Origin: Streptomyces sp. NBC_01241
GTDB taxonomy: Bacteria; Actinomycetota; Actinomycetes; Streptomycetales; Streptomycetaceae
Assembly (NCBI RefSeq): GCF_041435435.1
Contig: NZ_CP108494.1
Span: forward strand, 7,536,501-7,600,500
Reading direction: 5' to 3'
Length of the DNA: 64,000 nucleotides
Positions 1 through 9,226 of the stretch are shown piece after piece. The position numbers were made by a program, and so were the translations under genes. The notes under the pieces are model-generated. The model saw only the letters and a list, made by a program, of their open reading frames with translations, was not told the origin of the DNA and did not search any database. Within the stretch, counting starts at the first letter, position 1. The number at the start of each line of letters is the position of its first letter.

Positions 1-11
1 GATCGACCCGA

Positions 12-1835
12 TCAGCCGCGGTGCAGCCGATCGAGTTGGATCTTCTCCTGGTTCAGGCGCAGTTGGGTGGCGAAGGCACGCAGGAGTTGCGCGTCACGGG
101 CAGTGAGCCTGCCGCCTGCCATCACAAGGACGCGGCCGTCGGAGAGCTCGGCGCTGAACGGGGCCTCGTCGGGAGTGGCGGGGAGTGGGCCGCCCGCTGC
201 GGCCTCTGTCTGCCAGCCCGCTTCGGTGGGGCGCAGGAGGGCGATGGCGTCCAGGTCGAAGGTGCGGCGCACGGCGTCCACCAGCTCCGCCGGGGTCCGT
301 GGGCCGTCAGCGATGACATCGGCGACCAGGCGGGCCAGGTTCTCGGCCTCGGTCTGCGAGCGGGCGACCTGGAGCCCGTGTCTGGCCAGGATGTCGATGA
401 GGAGCCCGACGGTGGCACCGACGACGGCGAAGGCAAGCAGTGCGACCAGGTCGATCAGGTGGCCGATGCGCAGGTTGTGGTAGGGGCGGGTGTAGAGGAC
501 GTCGGCGGCCAGGAAGCCGATCACCGTGGCCGTGACGGCGGGGCGGATGCCGCCGACGACGGCGGTGAGGACGACGGCCAGGAGCGTGCAGAACAGTGCT
601 CCGGCCAGCCCGAGGGTGGCCCGGGCCGGGAGCAGGACCGCCGCGACCGCGAGCGGTGCCAGGACGGCGAGCAGCCAGCCGACGGCCGCACGCCGAGGAG
701 GCAGGGGCACCCGCCGGTGGCGGCTGAGGTGCGGTAGTCGGGCGGTGAGAGGCCGCTTGGGGGGCCGGCGGAACGGGATGACGTGGAGCTCGACCGGCCC
801 GGCCCGGTGGATGGCGCGGCTGATCACCGAGCCGTGCAGGAGTTCGTATCCGGGGGTGCGGCGGCTGGCGCCCAGGACCAGGTTGCGGGACCGCTCCGCT
901 TCGGCGAAGTCGAGGATGGCTTGGGCCACGTCGGTTCCGGCGATCTGGGCATAGCGGCCGCCGAGTTCGGTCAGGAGGCGGCGTTGGCCCTCCAGCCAGG
1001 GCGGGTCGGGTTCGGCAAGGCCGGAGGGTTCACGGACGTGGACGCCGATGAGCTGGGCGTGGCTGTCCGCTGCGAATTGGGCGGCACGGCGGAGCACGTG
1101 TTCACCCTCGGGCTCGCCGGTGAGTGCGGCGATGATCCGCTCGCCGGGTGGAGCGGCCCCAGGACCGCCGTCGTGCGCGGGCGGGGCCGTTGCTCGGTCG
1201 CCGGAGTGGTCGTGGAGCCACTGCTGGGCCAGGGCGCGCAGGGCGGCCAGGTTCCCCGGGCGAAAGTAGCCGGCCAGTGCCCTGTCCGCGGTGCCAGGGG
1301 CGTAGATGCGGGACATCAGCTCGCGCAGGGCGTCGGAGCCGATATCGACGAGGTCCACCCGCCCGGCCGCAACGGCGACCTCGTCCGGGACCGTTTCGCG
1401 TACGGCGGTGCCGGTGATGTCTTCGACCGCGTCGTTGAGGCTCTCCAGGTGCTGGACATTGAGCGTCGACACGACATCGATGCCCGCCTCCAGCAGCTCC
1501 TCCACGTCCTGCCAGCGCCGGTCGTGCCGACTGCCCGGCACGTTGGTGTGGGCGAGTTCGTCCACGAGGACGGCCTGCGGATGCCGGGCCAGGATCGCGG
1601 GCAGATCCATCTCGTCGAACGAGGTACCGCGGTAGGGCATGCACCGGGGCGGTACGACCTCCAGGCCGTTCAGTTGTGCTGCCGTGTCCTTGCGGTCGTG
1701 CAGTTCCGCCAGCCCGACGACGACCTCAACGCCGGACTCGGCGAGCCGCCGGCCCTCGGCGAGCAGCGCGTACGTCTTCCCGACACCCGGGGCGATCCCC
1801 AGGTAAAGGTGCAGGGTGCCTCTCGCGGCGCTCAT
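12..1835 (-). CDS. KdpD-type sensor protein lacking a histidine kinase domain
   Basis: The protein has about 607 residues. In order it shows an N-terminal KdpD P-loop domain (GIAPGVGKT, then VDELAHTNVPGSRH), a universal-stress-like domain, four hydrophobic DUF4118-type segments around residues 380-480 and a short GAF-like end. It stops there: the HisKA and HATPase domains of full KdpD (about 850-900 residues) are absent, so it cannot autophosphorylate by itself. The ATG at 1835 is preferred because GGGA lies just upstream; an upstream TTG at 1844 is possible. It lies 171 bp downstream of a second KdpD-like gene on the same strand and may act with it. Family identity is seen directly; a role in K+ or turgor sensing is only known for the family, and no kdpE or kdpFABC is visible. 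Confidence 0.85.
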   Translation of the reverse strand: MSAARGTLHLYLGIAPGVGKTYALLAEGRRLAESGVEVVVGLAELHDRKDTAAQLNGLEVVPPRCMPYRGTSFDEMDLPAILARHPQAVLVDELAHTNVPGSRHDRRWQDVEELLEAGIDVVSTLNVQHLESLNDAVEDITGTAVRETVPDEVAVAAGRVDLVDIGSDALRELMSRIYAPGTADRALAGYFRPGNLAALRALAQQWLHDHSGDRATAPPAHDGGPGAAPPGERIIAALTGEPEGEHVLRRAAQFAADSHAQLIGVHVREPSGLAEPDPPWLEGQRRLLTELGGRYAQIAGTDVAQAILDFAEAERSRNLVLGASRRTPGYELLHGSVISRAIHRAGPVELHVIPFRRPPKRPLTARLPHLSRHRRVPLPPRRAAVGWLLAVLAPLAVAAVLLPARATLGLAGALFCTLLAVVLTAVVGGIRPAVTATVIGFLAADVLYTRPYHNLRIGHLIDLVALLAFAVVGATVGLLIDILARHGLQVARSQTEAENLARLVADVIADGPRTPAELVDAVRRTFDLDAIALLRPTEAGWQTEAAAGGPLPATPDEAPFSAELSDGRVLVMAGGRLTARDAQLLRAFATQLRLNQEKIQLDRLHRG

Positions 1836-2006
1836 CGGTCCCAACCGTCCGTCTCTCGTGTCATGCCGGTACGGGCCACGACGCGGGTGCGGCCTCCGCG
1901 AGCGCGGCCGCCCTCGCTCGGCGCACCACGTCGTGGTCGGGCTCTCAGTTGCAGCATCGCGCGCCCCGCCACGACCCGCACCTCACCGGCCGCGAGCCCG
2001 TCGGCC

Positions 2007-4481
2007 TCAGGCCTCGGCTGCTGCGGGAAGGCTGAGAACCGAGGTGAGACCGCCTCCGGTGGTCTCCTCCCAGCGCAGCGTGCCACCGATCGCCTGGGCG
2101 AGATCGGAGCACAGGCGCAGCACCCCGCTTGTCGGACCGTGGCCGCCGTCCGGCTCCTGCTGTGCTGCCTCGGGCGCGGGCGGGCCGTGGTCAACCAGGC
2201 GGATGTCCACCCGCCCAGCGGCCGGCACCGCCTCGACGCGCGGGGGCGCTTCGGCGGGGCTGCGGCGCAGCGCGTGGGCCGCCAGGTTGGTGATCACGCG
2301 GGTGAGCAGGGCCGCGTCGGCGATCACGTCCGGCAGGTCGTCGGGCAGCCGCACGGTGAGGTCGTGGCCGCCGGGGCCCAGATCGTCGAGGGCGACGGTC
2401 AGGACGTCGTCGAGGTCGACCGGGCGCAGGAACACTTCGAGCGCCCCGGCATGCAGGCGGCTGAGCGCGAGCAGGTCGCGGACCTGGCCGCGGACGCGGT
2501 CGACGGCGCCCTGCCCGAGGTCGCACAGCGCCGCCCGTTCCCCCTCCGTACCGGTCGCCTCGCGGTCACGCAACTGTTCCAGCGCCCTCCGCGCGACCGC
2601 GAGTTCAGGTTCCAGCTCCTGGAGCAGATCGGCCCGGCGCCGATCGGAGGTCACGCGTTCCTCAGCTTCCGCGGCCTGCAGCCGGCGCCGGTAGTTCTCC
2701 CGGCTCGCCGCGACCTGCGCCGCGCAGGCGAGGAAGACGCGCCGGTCCCCGGCGGCGAGGGGACGGCCGTGCCCGGCCAGCACCAGGGTGTCCGTGATCG
2801 AGACGTCCGTGTCCGCCTCCTCGGGGCTCTCCGGTGACGTGTCCCCGGTGCTGGCGACGGTGAACCAGCGGCGCCCGCCCGGGCTGTCCCGCTCCAACAG
2901 ACTGACCGCGGCCAGACCGAAGGTCTCGCGCACCCGCTCCAGCAGCGCGGGCAGGTCGTCCTGACCGCGCAGCGCTCCGGTCGCCAGGTCGGAGAGGGTG
3001 GCGGCCTCCACGGCCGACCGCGCGGCAGCGCGGGCCCAGCGCAGCGCCCGTTCGACCGCGCCGGCGACGACCAGCGCCACCACGACGAACACCACCAGGA
3101 CGGCCGCGTCCGCGGGCCGACCGATCACCAGCGAATGAACAGGCGGCACGAAGTAGTAGTCCGCCAGCAGACCCGCGGCAACCGCGGCCCCCAACGCCGG
3201 GTACAGCCCGCCGACAAGTGCGACACCCACCACGGCCAGCAGGTACAGCAGGAGAACACCCGCCAGCCCGAAGCCGCGCACCGCGACCAGCAGCACCGTG
3301 AGGGCCGGCAGCAGCAGCGCCCCCACGGCCACTCCCCACCAGAACCGGGCTCGGCCGACTCCTCCCGCCAGGGGCGGCAGCGTCACCACCGCACGGTGCG
3401 CCATCCGCTCGTGCGTCAGGATGTGCACGTCCAGATGACCGGCCAACCGCGTCACCTTGGGCGCCACCTGGTCGCCGAGGAGGAGTCCGGACAGGCTGCC
3501 ATGTCTCGTCCCGCCCAGGACGATCTGGGTAGCGTTCTCCGCCCGGGTGAACTGCAGCACCGCCGCCGCGACATCCGCACCGACCACCTGGTGGAAGCTA
3601 CCACCGAGCGACTCCACCAGAGCTCGCTGACCGGCCAGCACCGCGGCATCGGCACCAGCCAGGCCGTCGCTGCGGGCCACGTGCACGGCGAGCAGCTCGC
3701 TCCCCGGGCTCCGGCTGACGATCCGCACCGCACGCCGGATCAGCGCCTCCTCGTCCCGCTCACCGGAGAGTGCGACCACGACGCGTTCCTTCGTCTCCCA
3801 GGGCGTCGCGATGCCGTGCTCGGTCCGGTAGCGCTGCAGGCCCTCCTCGACACGGTCGGCGACCCACAGCAGGGCGAGTTCGCGCAGGGCGGTGAGATTG
3901 CCGGGCCGGAAGTAGTGCGTCAGAGCCACATCGATGCGGTCGGCCGGATACACGTTGCCGTGCACCATGCGGCGACGCAGGGCCTCTGGCGTCATGTCGA
4001 CCAGTTCGACCTGCTCGGCGCGGCGCACCACCTCGTCGGGAATCCTTTCGTGCTGCTTGACGCCGGTGATCTGCTCCACGACATCGTTGAGCGACTCCAG
4101 GTGCTGGATGTTCAGCGTGGTGACCACGTCGATGCCCGCGTCGAGCAGCTCCTCGATGTCCTGCCAGCGCTTGGCGTTCCTCGACCCGGGAACGTTGGTG
4201 TGCGCGAGCTCGTCGACCAGAGCGACCTGCGGCCGGCGAGCCAGCACCGCGTCGAGGTCCATCTCGGTGTACGCCCCGCCCCGGTGGACCAGGGTGTGGC
4301 GAGGGACGAGTTCCAGCCCCTCCGCCATCTGGGCCGTCAACCGACGGCCGTGCGACTCCACGAGCCCGATCACCACATCCGTCCCCCGGGACCTGCGGCG
4401 CTGCCCCTCGGCGAGCATGGCGTAACTCTTGCCCACGCCCGGCGCGGCCCCCAAGTACACCCGCAAACGCCCACGAGCCAC
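2007..4481 (-). CDS. KdpD-like sensor kinase with degenerate kinase core
   Basis: This is a full-length KdpD architecture of about 824 residues from the GTG at 4481, which has GGGAGG upstream. It carries the KdpD P-loop domain (GAAPGVGKS, VDELAHTNVPGSR), a USP domain, DUF4118 membrane helices and a GAF-like region. The kinase end is unusual: the place of the HisKA H-box reads LQELEPELAVARRALEQL, with no phospho-acceptor His. The ATPase part keeps an N-box-like ITNLAAHAL and a short DHGP in place of DxGxG. It may therefore signal without classical phosphotransfer. An in-frame extension to 4673 has no visible ribosome binding site and no family similarity, so it is not used. Divergent from the DUF4118 gene at 4755. 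Confidence 0.85.
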   Translation of the reverse strand: MARGRLRVYLGAAPGVGKSYAMLAEGQRRRSRGTDVVIGLVESHGRRLTAQMAEGLELVPRHTLVHRGGAYTEMDLDAVLARRPQVALVDELAHTNVPGSRNAKRWQDIEELLDAGIDVVTTLNIQHLESLNDVVEQITGVKQHERIPDEVVRRAEQVELVDMTPEALRRRMVHGNVYPADRIDVALTHYFRPGNLTALRELALLWVADRVEEGLQRYRTEHGIATPWETKERVVVALSGERDEEALIRRAVRIVSRSPGSELLAVHVARSDGLAGADAAVLAGQRALVESLGGSFHQVVGADVAAAVLQFTRAENATQIVLGGTRHGSLSGLLLGDQVAPKVTRLAGHLDVHILTHERMAHRAVVTLPPLAGGVGRARFWWGVAVGALLLPALTVLLVAVRGFGLAGVLLLYLLAVVGVALVGGLYPALGAAVAAGLLADYYFVPPVHSLVIGRPADAAVLVVFVVVALVVAGAVERALRWARAAARSAVEAATLSDLATGALRGQDDLPALLERVRETFGLAAVSLLERDSPGGRRWFTVASTGDTSPESPEEADTDVSITDTLVLAGHGRPLAAGDRRVFLACAAQVAASRENYRRRLQAAEAEERVTSDRRRADLLQELEPELAVARRALEQLRDREATGTEGERAALCDLGQGAVDRVRGQVRDLLALSRLHAGALEVFLRPVDLDDVLTVALDDLGPGGHDLTVRLPDDLPDVIADAALLTRVITNLAAHALRRSPAEAPPRVEAVPAAGRVDIRLVDHGPPAPEAAQQEPDGGHGPTSGVLRLCSDLAQAIGGTLRWEETTGGGLTSVLSLPAAAEA

Positions 4482-4754
4482 CGCGACCGCCTCCCGCTCC
4501 GCACGATCCCACCAGCCTGAGCCCGAAGGTACTCCGGACCAGCCGCCTCCAGGCCCGTGCCACGGCGATGCGAGAGCAGCAAGGCCGATCACGAAGCGAG
4601 CGGAATGGACGGCCTGCCGGTGGCCGATGACCGATCCGAGGAAATACGACTCGGAACCGGGGTGCGGCGCCACCCGCCAGGAAAGCGCTAAATCCTGTGC
4701 CGACCATCCTCACCGTGTGTGCCCCCTGTTACACCTGAATGCAGGAGGCGCACC

Positions 4755-5512
4755 ATGTCTCACTTCCCCACCCGAGGCCCCCTCGCGATCCTTGCAGCAC
4801 TGGCGGCCCCGCTCGCCGTCTGCGCGGTCCTGCTGCCCTTCCGCAGCAACATCGCCGACACCAACGTCGCCCTGATCCTGGTCGTGGTGGTCGTCGCAGC
4901 GGCAGCCCTCGGACACCGCCTGGCCGGAGCACTGGCGGCCGTTTCCGCCGCCGTGTGGTTCGACTTCTTCTTCACCCTTACGAGCACTTCTCGATCACCA
5001 GGTCCACCGACATCACCACCGCCGTCCTGCTCCTCTTGGTCGGACTGGCGGTCTCCCAGCTGGCCGCCCGCGCCCGCCGCCTCCAGGTGATCGCCATCAC
5101 CGATGCCGACTACCTCGCCCAGATCCACCACACGGCCCGGCTGGCCCAGTCGTCCACCTCCCCGACCGCCGTGATCGACCAGGTACGAGCACAACTCGTC
5201 GGCCTGCTCCACCTGCGCGGCTGCCGCTTCGAGTACGGCACGCTGCTGGGCCACCCACCACGCCTGGAACAGGACGGCTCCGTCGTCCTGGGCCGCAAGA
5301 AATGGGACGTCGACCGACTCGGCCTACCGGACGAGGAAGTCGAACTACGGGTCTTCAGCAACGGCCGCTTCTACGGCCGATTCATGCTCGAAGCGACCCC
5401 GGGTGCCGTCCCCTCCCTAGAAGCCCGCCTCGTCGCCGTGACCCTGGCAGACCAGGCCGGTAACGCGCTGGACACCAAATGCAGCGTTCCCCACACGCCG
5501 GATAGCGGCTAG
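4755..5512 (+). pseudogene. DUF4118 membrane protein, frameshifted
   Basis: The ATG at 4755 follows a perfect AGGAGG. The first frame encodes two hydrophobic segments and ends its family match at VWFDFFFT near 4976; the match resumes one frame over with YEHFSITRSTD, a third membrane segment and a soluble tail ending at 5512. A single missing base in the acccttacg stretch (about 4974-4980) explains the break, and restoring it would give about 252 residues. This matches stand-alone DUF4118 proteins that resemble the membrane part of KdpD, fitting the two KdpD-like genes facing it. A sequencing error is equally possible, since the rest of the reading frame looks intact. Confidence 0.7.
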
Positions 5513-6185
5513 AGCAACAGGAACACCGGACGGAGGTGGACAAACGCAGACACGCGTGCCGGCCCCGACACGAGGCATGAGGAAGCGTGGCGGCGAGCCG
5601 GATCGCGTCCCAGGTAGGCCAGGTGGCGAAACCAGGTGCACGCCGGCTCGGGTACTTCCTCGGGGCAGGCATCGTCTGGGCTCCTCTCGTGAAACCCATC
5701 TGACCCTCTGTCACCCACCCCCGCATCTCGGGGGAACCTCACGCAGGCTCGGAACACGGTGGCAGCGCTGTCAATGCTGGCCAAGGGATCTTCATGATCG
5801 GTCAAGCGGCCCGCCCCAGTCGCGGCAAGGCACATCAGCCACACCACCGCCGCCACCTACGGTGAGCTGGGAAACGATCTTGAAGCGCCGGGGAAGACTG
5901 CCCCAGCTAGCGGTACAAAAAACGCAGGCCGGAGCAATTATGTCGGTTGGCCACCAGTACCAGTACCAGCAGAGACCCCAGTTGATCTGGGGTTTTTCTG
6001 TTTCTCGGGCTGTGTCGTGACCAACCACGTGACCAACAGCCGAGCGAAGCCCCAGGTCAGACCAGGGATGGCAGGCCAAGTCGGCCCGCTCCGGAGGCGG
6101 CCAGTCGGCGGGCTCCGTTTGACCGGTCGCATCACGGACTACACGATCTTTCAGACATGCTCCAGCTTTCAGACATGCTCCGGCC
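5513..6185. other. Gene-free stretch between DUF4118 gene and P450
   Basis: I see no convincing gene here. Short open frames exist on both strands but lack family similarity and good ribosome binding sites. The only clear structure is the terminator-like hairpin at 5975-5997. The AT-richer stretch around 5925-6010 and the repeated gtgaccaac at about 6017-6036 differ from the surrounding DNA and could be an old integration scar. Confidence 0.4.
5975..5997 (+). terminator. Rho-independent terminator
   Basis: A perfect 7-bp stem (accccag / ctggggt) with a 5-nt loop is followed by a run of T on the plus strand. It lies 460 bp past the DUF4118 gene with no obvious gene in between. Confidence 0.65.
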
Positions 6186-7370
6186 TCATATGTGGATGGG
6201 CAAATGGCGCGGTCCGCGGAGCATGGCGTTCTGCCGGTAGGGGGGCGGGTCCTGGACCAGACGTGCCGTGCCGAGGCGGGGGATCAGCGCCCCGAGGGCG
6301 GCTTGGGCCTCGATGCGGGCGAGCGGCGCCCCGTAGCACAGGTGGATGCCGCTGCCGAAGCCGAGGTGCTGGTTGTCGGGGCGGGTGGGATCGAACCGGT
6401 CGGGGTCCTGGAACCGCTTGGGGTCGCGGTTGCCTGAGGCGAGCACGAGTACGACGGGCGTGCCTTGGGGGATGGTGGTGCCGGCGACGTCCATGTCGGC
6501 GAGGGGGATGCGTTCGCGCATGTGGACCGGGGGCTCGTAGCGCAGCAGTTCCTCCACCGCTTGCGGCAACAGGCCCGGTTTGCGACGCAACTGGTCCAGA
6601 TGCCCGGGGTGGCGCAGCAGGGTGAGCACACCGTTGGTGATCAGGTTGACCGTGGTCTCGTGTCCGGCGATGAGCAGCAGCACGGCGGTCTCCGCCAGTT
6701 CCGCCCGGCTGAGCCGTAGGGCCGGATCCGGTTCGTTGACGAAGGCGGAGAGCATGTCGTCGCTCGGACGGCCACGGCGCTGCTCGGCGAGGTCTACCAG
6801 ATACTGGCCCATCTCGATCCGCGCCTGTTCGCCCGTCCGGTCCCGCTCGGTGGAGTCGTCTTCGGGCGTGACATCAGCGGATGCGACCACAGCGTCGGAC
6901 CATGCCCGGAACAGCGGCTCGTCCTCGCGCGGCACACCGAGCAGCCGGCAGATCACCGTGACGGGCAGCGGGTAGGCGAAATCGTCGACGATATCCACCT
7001 GCCGGCCCGCCTCGAATGCCGTGAGCAGTTCCTCGGTGATCCGGGCGATCTCGCCGCGCATGGCATCGATCCGGCCCGGGCTGTGCGGCGGGCCGAACGG
7101 TCGCATGGCCAGGGTGCGCAGCCTGTGGTGCTCGGGGTCGTCGAGCCGCAGGAACGGCGGCTCGTGCATCGTTTCGCCACGGCTGCGGGGATCGGCACTG
7201 ATTCGCGGATCGTGCAGCAGAGCGGTGATCTCGTGGTAGGTGCCGATCAGGTAGCTGCCGTCCGCCTGCGGAACCACGGGACCGGCCTCGCGGAGTTCCG
7301 CGTACAGCGGGTAGGGGTTGGGGCGGTTGGCGTAGTCGGTGATCCGTTCCAGCAGGGTGTCGGCGGCCAT
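6186..7370 (-). CDS. Cytochrome P450 monooxygenase
   Basis: At 394 residues this is a standard soluble bacterial class I P450. Visible signatures are the I-helix oxygen-activation motif AGHETT, the K-helix ExxR in EELLR, and the haem loop FGSGIHLCYG whose Cys is the axial iron ligand. GAGGAG lies eight bases before the ATG. It is the third gene of a ferredoxin-reductase-P450 operon, so its whole electron chain is encoded locally. The substrate cannot be read from sequence. The aromatic (mandelate-type) genes next door suggest an aromatic or terpenoid-like substrate, but that is inference. Confidence 0.95.
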   Translation of the reverse strand: MAADTLLERITDYANRPNPYPLYAELREAGPVVPQADGSYLIGTYHEITALLHDPRISADPRSRGETMHEPPFLRLDDPEHHRLRTLAMRPFGPPHSPGRIDAMRGEIARITEELLTAFEAGRQVDIVDDFAYPLPVTVICRLLGVPREDEPLFRAWSDAVVASADVTPEDDSTERDRTGEQARIEMGQYLVDLAEQRRGRPSDDMLSAFVNEPDPALRLSRAELAETAVLLLIAGHETTVNLITNGVLTLLRHPGHLDQLRRKPGLLPQAVEELLRYEPPVHMRERIPLADMDVAGTTIPQGTPVVLVLASGNRDPKRFQDPDRFDPTRPDNQHLGFGSGIHLCYGAPLARIEAQAALGALIPRLGTARLVQDPPPYRQNAMLRGPRHLPIHI

Positions 7371-7404
7371 GCGTACGGCTCCTCGTGGTGGGGCGGGATG
7401 TTGG

Positions 7405-8778
7405 TCAGCCGGCGGGCTGCACCATGGTCAGCCGTCGGTCCGGCAGGTAACCGGTGAGTGCCACGGTGGGGCCGTGGGACAGCCCCTTCGGGTCCGGCAC
7501 ATCGGAGGGGACCGGGATCTCGGCCGCCAGCGGACGGTCTGCCGCGCCGGACGCGGGCGGGAACGGGGCGGCGGTCTCGATCAGGTGCTGGTAGTACTCG
7601 AGCGACTTGGCCATGTCGACGGTGACCGCGGCGGTGACCCGCCCCTGGTAGCCGTAGACCATCGCCAGACGGCGCGTCTCCAGCGAACCCTGCGCGATGA
7701 CGACATGGTCGGAGAAGGTGGGCACGCCCACCGACTTGATGTTGAGCCCGAACTGGCTCGACCAGAACGTCGGGAGGGCAAGATGCGGGCGCCGCAGCGG
7801 TCCCGGACTGACCATGTTGTGCGCGGCCACCTCGGCCTGCGCGACCGCGTTGCCCCAGTGCTCCAGGGAGAGCATCTGGTACCCGAACAGCGGGTGCGGG
7901 AAGCGGGAGACGTCACCGGCCACGAAGACGTCGTCGGTGACGATTCCGTACATGGTGAAGGCCCGGCATCCGGCGTCGCAGGCGATCCCGCGCGGGCCCG
8001 CTGCGAGCCCGGAGTCCGCCAGCCACTCGACGTTGCGGACCGCCCCCAATGCCACGACGCACACGTCCGCCTCGACGCGGCTGCCGTCGGACAGGTCCGC
8101 ACCGGTGAACCGGCCGCTGCTGTCACCGCGCAGGGCGGTGACCGTCACTCCGCAGCGCAGGTCCACCCCGTGGTTGCGTTGCATGGCGGCCGCGAGCTTC
8201 GCCAGGGTGCCGCCGAGTGCGCCCACCAGGGGTGCGGGGCCGCGTTCGGTGACCGTGACGTCCAGTCCCCGTTCCCGGCATGCGGAGGCGATCTCCGAGC
8301 CGGTGAAGCCGGCGCCGATCACCAGCACCCGGCGGGGCCCGGCGGCCAGCCGCTCGGCCAGCCCCGCGGCGTCGTCGCGGGTGCGCAGGGTGAACACCCC
8401 GTCCAGGGCGGCCTCCTCCGGATGGGGCCAGGGCCGCGCCCGGGTTCCGGTGGCGATCAGCAGCCGGTCGTACGGGAGCGCGTCCCCATCGGCCAGCAGC
8501 ACTCGCTTCCCCATCGGGTCCAGACCGGTGGCGCGTACCCCCAGCCGCCACTCGGCCTCCGGGTTCCGGCGCATCGGCAGCCCGGTCGTGTCCGCCGCCA
8601 CCTGGCCGAGCAGCACCTGCTTGGACAACGGCGGCCGGTCGTAGGGCGGACAGGGCTCATCCCCCACCACGGTCAGTGAGCCGGTGAAACCCTCTTCGCG
8701 CAGTGTCTCGGCGGCCCGCAACCCGGCCAGCGATGCGCCCACGACGACGATCCGACCCTCGCGCAGATCACCGGCCAC
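7405..8778 (-). CDS. FAD-dependent ferredoxin reductase
   Basis: A 457-residue two-dinucleotide-fold flavoprotein. It has an N-terminal FAD site (VVVGASLAGLRAAETLR), the PPYDRPPLSK motif of the rubredoxin/ferredoxin reductase family, a second Rossmann site for NAD(P)H (VLVIGAGFTGSEIA) and the C-terminal FAD contact (VFVAGDV). The GTG start is preceded by AGGAGGTGA and overlaps the ferredoxin gene by 11 bp, implying translational coupling. It should pass electrons from NAD(P)H to the ferredoxin that feeds the P450. Confidence 0.93.
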   Translation of the reverse strand: MAGDLREGRIVVVGASLAGLRAAETLREEGFTGSLTVVGDEPCPPYDRPPLSKQVLLGQVAADTTGLPMRRNPEAEWRLGVRATGLDPMGKRVLLADGDALPYDRLLIATGTRARPWPHPEEAALDGVFTLRTRDDAAGLAERLAAGPRRVLVIGAGFTGSEIASACRERGLDVTVTERGPAPLVGALGGTLAKLAAAMQRNHGVDLRCGVTVTALRGDSSGRFTGADLSDGSRVEADVCVVALGAVRNVEWLADSGLAAGPRGIACDAGCRAFTMYGIVTDDVFVAGDVSRFPHPLFGYQMLSLEHWGNAVAQAEVAAHNMVSPGPLRRPHLALPTFWSSQFGLNIKSVGVPTFSDHVVIAQGSLETRRLAMVYGYQGRVTAAVTVDMAKSLEYYQHLIETAAPFPPASGAADRPLAAEIPVPSDVPDPKGLSHGPTVALTGYLPDRRLTMVQPAG

Positions 8779-8977
8779 CGGCCTTCACCTCCTCGCCCAC
8801 GAGGACAGCCTGGACGGGACACGCCGCCGCAGCCTGGCGTACGCGCTCGGCCTGGTCGTCGGGGACGGCAGGGTGGTACAGCAGTCCCTCCTCCCCGTGC
8901 AGTTCGAACACCTGCGGAGCGAGGAACACACACTGCGCATAGCCCTGGCATCGCGTGAGGTCCACAACGGTCTGCAT
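8768..8977 (-). CDS. [3Fe-4S]-type ferredoxin for P450
   Basis: A 69-residue acidic ferredoxin. The first cluster motif is C-x5-C (CQGYAQC) and the last Cys is in ACPVQA. Having only three ligand cysteines is typical of the small [3Fe-4S] ferredoxins that serve actinobacterial P450s. GGGAG precedes the ATG. It is the first gene of the operon, so the promoter should lie in the 8978-9226 gap, where I see no clear -35/-10 pair. Confidence 0.93.
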   Translation of the reverse strand: MQTVVDLTRCQGYAQCVFLAPQVFELHGEEGLLYHPAVPDDQAERVRQAAAACPVQAVLVGEEVKAGGR

Positions 8978-9226
8978 GGCGAGTCACTCCCTTGGTCGTC
9001 GCGGCGTTCCCTCTCCTGTCTACGTCTGTGCCGCATCGGGCGCTTGTCCAGCTACGCCTTTCGGGATCCCGTCAGGAGCGGCAGCTGCAACTCCCGGGGG
9101 GCATGCCACCGAGGCCTTGGCCGGGAACCATCCCGACCGGGGCTTTGTGCTGTGCGGGACGGTGCTCGACGGTCACGCCGGAGCTTTGACGGGCCGCTCC
9201 GCGGCAGGCCGGCGCCGGACGGATGG

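Noticed and set aside
783..2837. Very long plus-strand open frame opposite the KdpD genes
   Set aside because: It is antisense to two clear KdpD family genes, its peptide has no family features and its length follows from high third-position GC.
4482..4673. N-terminal extension of the second KdpD gene
   Set aside because: The extra 64 residues have no similarity to KdpD and the GTG at 4481 has a good ribosome binding site immediately before the conserved start.
5941..6050. Possible tRNA end or phage attachment site near the terminator
   Set aside because: No cloverleaf, T-loop consensus or integrase gene could be found, so only the hairpin is reported as a feature.
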